This document shows, piece by piece, positions 5,152 to 5,304 of a stretch of DNA of 5,304 nt. Source of the stretch: Clostridia bacterium. GTDB taxonomy: Bacteria > Bacillota > Clostridia > Oscillospirales > Acutalibacteraceae. The notes beneath the pieces were generated by a model. It searched no databases. It was not told where the DNA came from and worked only from the letters and a program-made list of their open reading frames with translations. The position numbers and the translations under genes were made by a program. Numbering within the stretch: position 1 is the stretch's first letter; each line of letters begins with the position of its first letter. The stretch covers positions 1 through 5,304 of the forward strand of contig CAAEIM010000060.1 of NCBI GenBank assembly GCA_900755995.1, written 5' to 3'.

Positions 5152-5304
5152 TTTTTTATCCCGAGCAGACAGTTTGATTTTAATTCAAAGTTTTTTATTC
5201 CCGAAAATCAGTTTTATTTAACCTATACTGCCCTTTTTTATCCCGAGCAGACAGTTTGATTTTAATTCAAAGTTTTTTATTCCCGAAAATCAGTTTTATT
5301 TAAC
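5152..5304 (+). repeat. Tandem repeat copies D and E, 82-base period, open at the window edge
   Basis: Positions 5152-5222 are identical to 5234-5304 over 71 bases, a period of 82, and the window ends inside copy E. Each unit begins TTTTTTATCCCGAGCAGACAG and ends TATACTGCCC. Together with copy C this fills the 4990-5304 region upstream of the transporter operon, apart from its promoter. No gene or conserved reading frame is seen in it. The units are contiguous with no unique spacers. Confidence 0.95.

Noticed and set aside
5067..5304. CRISPR array
   Set aside because: The 82-base units are directly contiguous with no unique spacers, and no cas gene is present.

Overview
The window looks like chromosomal DNA from a gut-type, low-to-moderate GC Clostridia (Firmicutes, Ruminococcaceae/Oscillospiraceae-like). 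The evidence is strong purine-rich Shine-Dalgarno sites, AT-rich intergenic DNA with near-consensus sigma-A promoters, a ROK-type glucokinase with the Firmicutes cysteine cluster, and a lipoprotein-type amino-acid ABC transporter. The taxonomic placement is inferred from style, not from a marker gene.

Layout. Positions 1-468 (minus) hold the first 156 codons of proB (glutamate 5-kinase, proline synthesis), cut by the window edge. Positions 469-813 are a divergent promoter region with one copy of a dispersed repeat. Positions 814-2315 (plus) hold a ROK glucokinase followed 14 bases later by a small, more AT-rich flavodoxin-fold protein with an iron-sulfur-flavoprotein-like cysteine motif; a hairpin-plus-T-tract terminator lies at 2431-2467. 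Positions 2635-4989 (minus) are a three-gene polar amino-acid uptake operon, transcribed as binding lipoprotein, permease, ATPase. Positions 5068-5304 are a tandem array of the same repeat, running off the right edge.

The most notable observation is the binding lipoprotein. Its two halves are in the reverse order from ordinary family-3 solute-binding proteins. The segment that is normally C-terminal (K-G-A-D, IIDSEPAKAF and LLEKIN blocks) follows the lipobox directly, and the segment that is normally N-terminal (FEPYEY, AGMTVTEER) ends the protein. All expected ligand-contact motifs remain, so it reads as a natural circular permutation and not a broken gene.

The second notable observation is a family of about 70-82 base intergenic repeats, with five copies in 5.3 kb. 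The copies sit between the divergent proB and glucokinase genes, on the stop codon of the ATPase gene, and in tandem just upstream of the transporter promoter. They have imperfect inverted ends with one compensatory base-pair change, and an internal half-repeat.

Functionally the genes are ordinary metabolism: proline synthesis, glucose phosphorylation, a redox flavoprotein and amino-acid uptake. I see no phage, CRISPR, insertion sequence or RNA gene.
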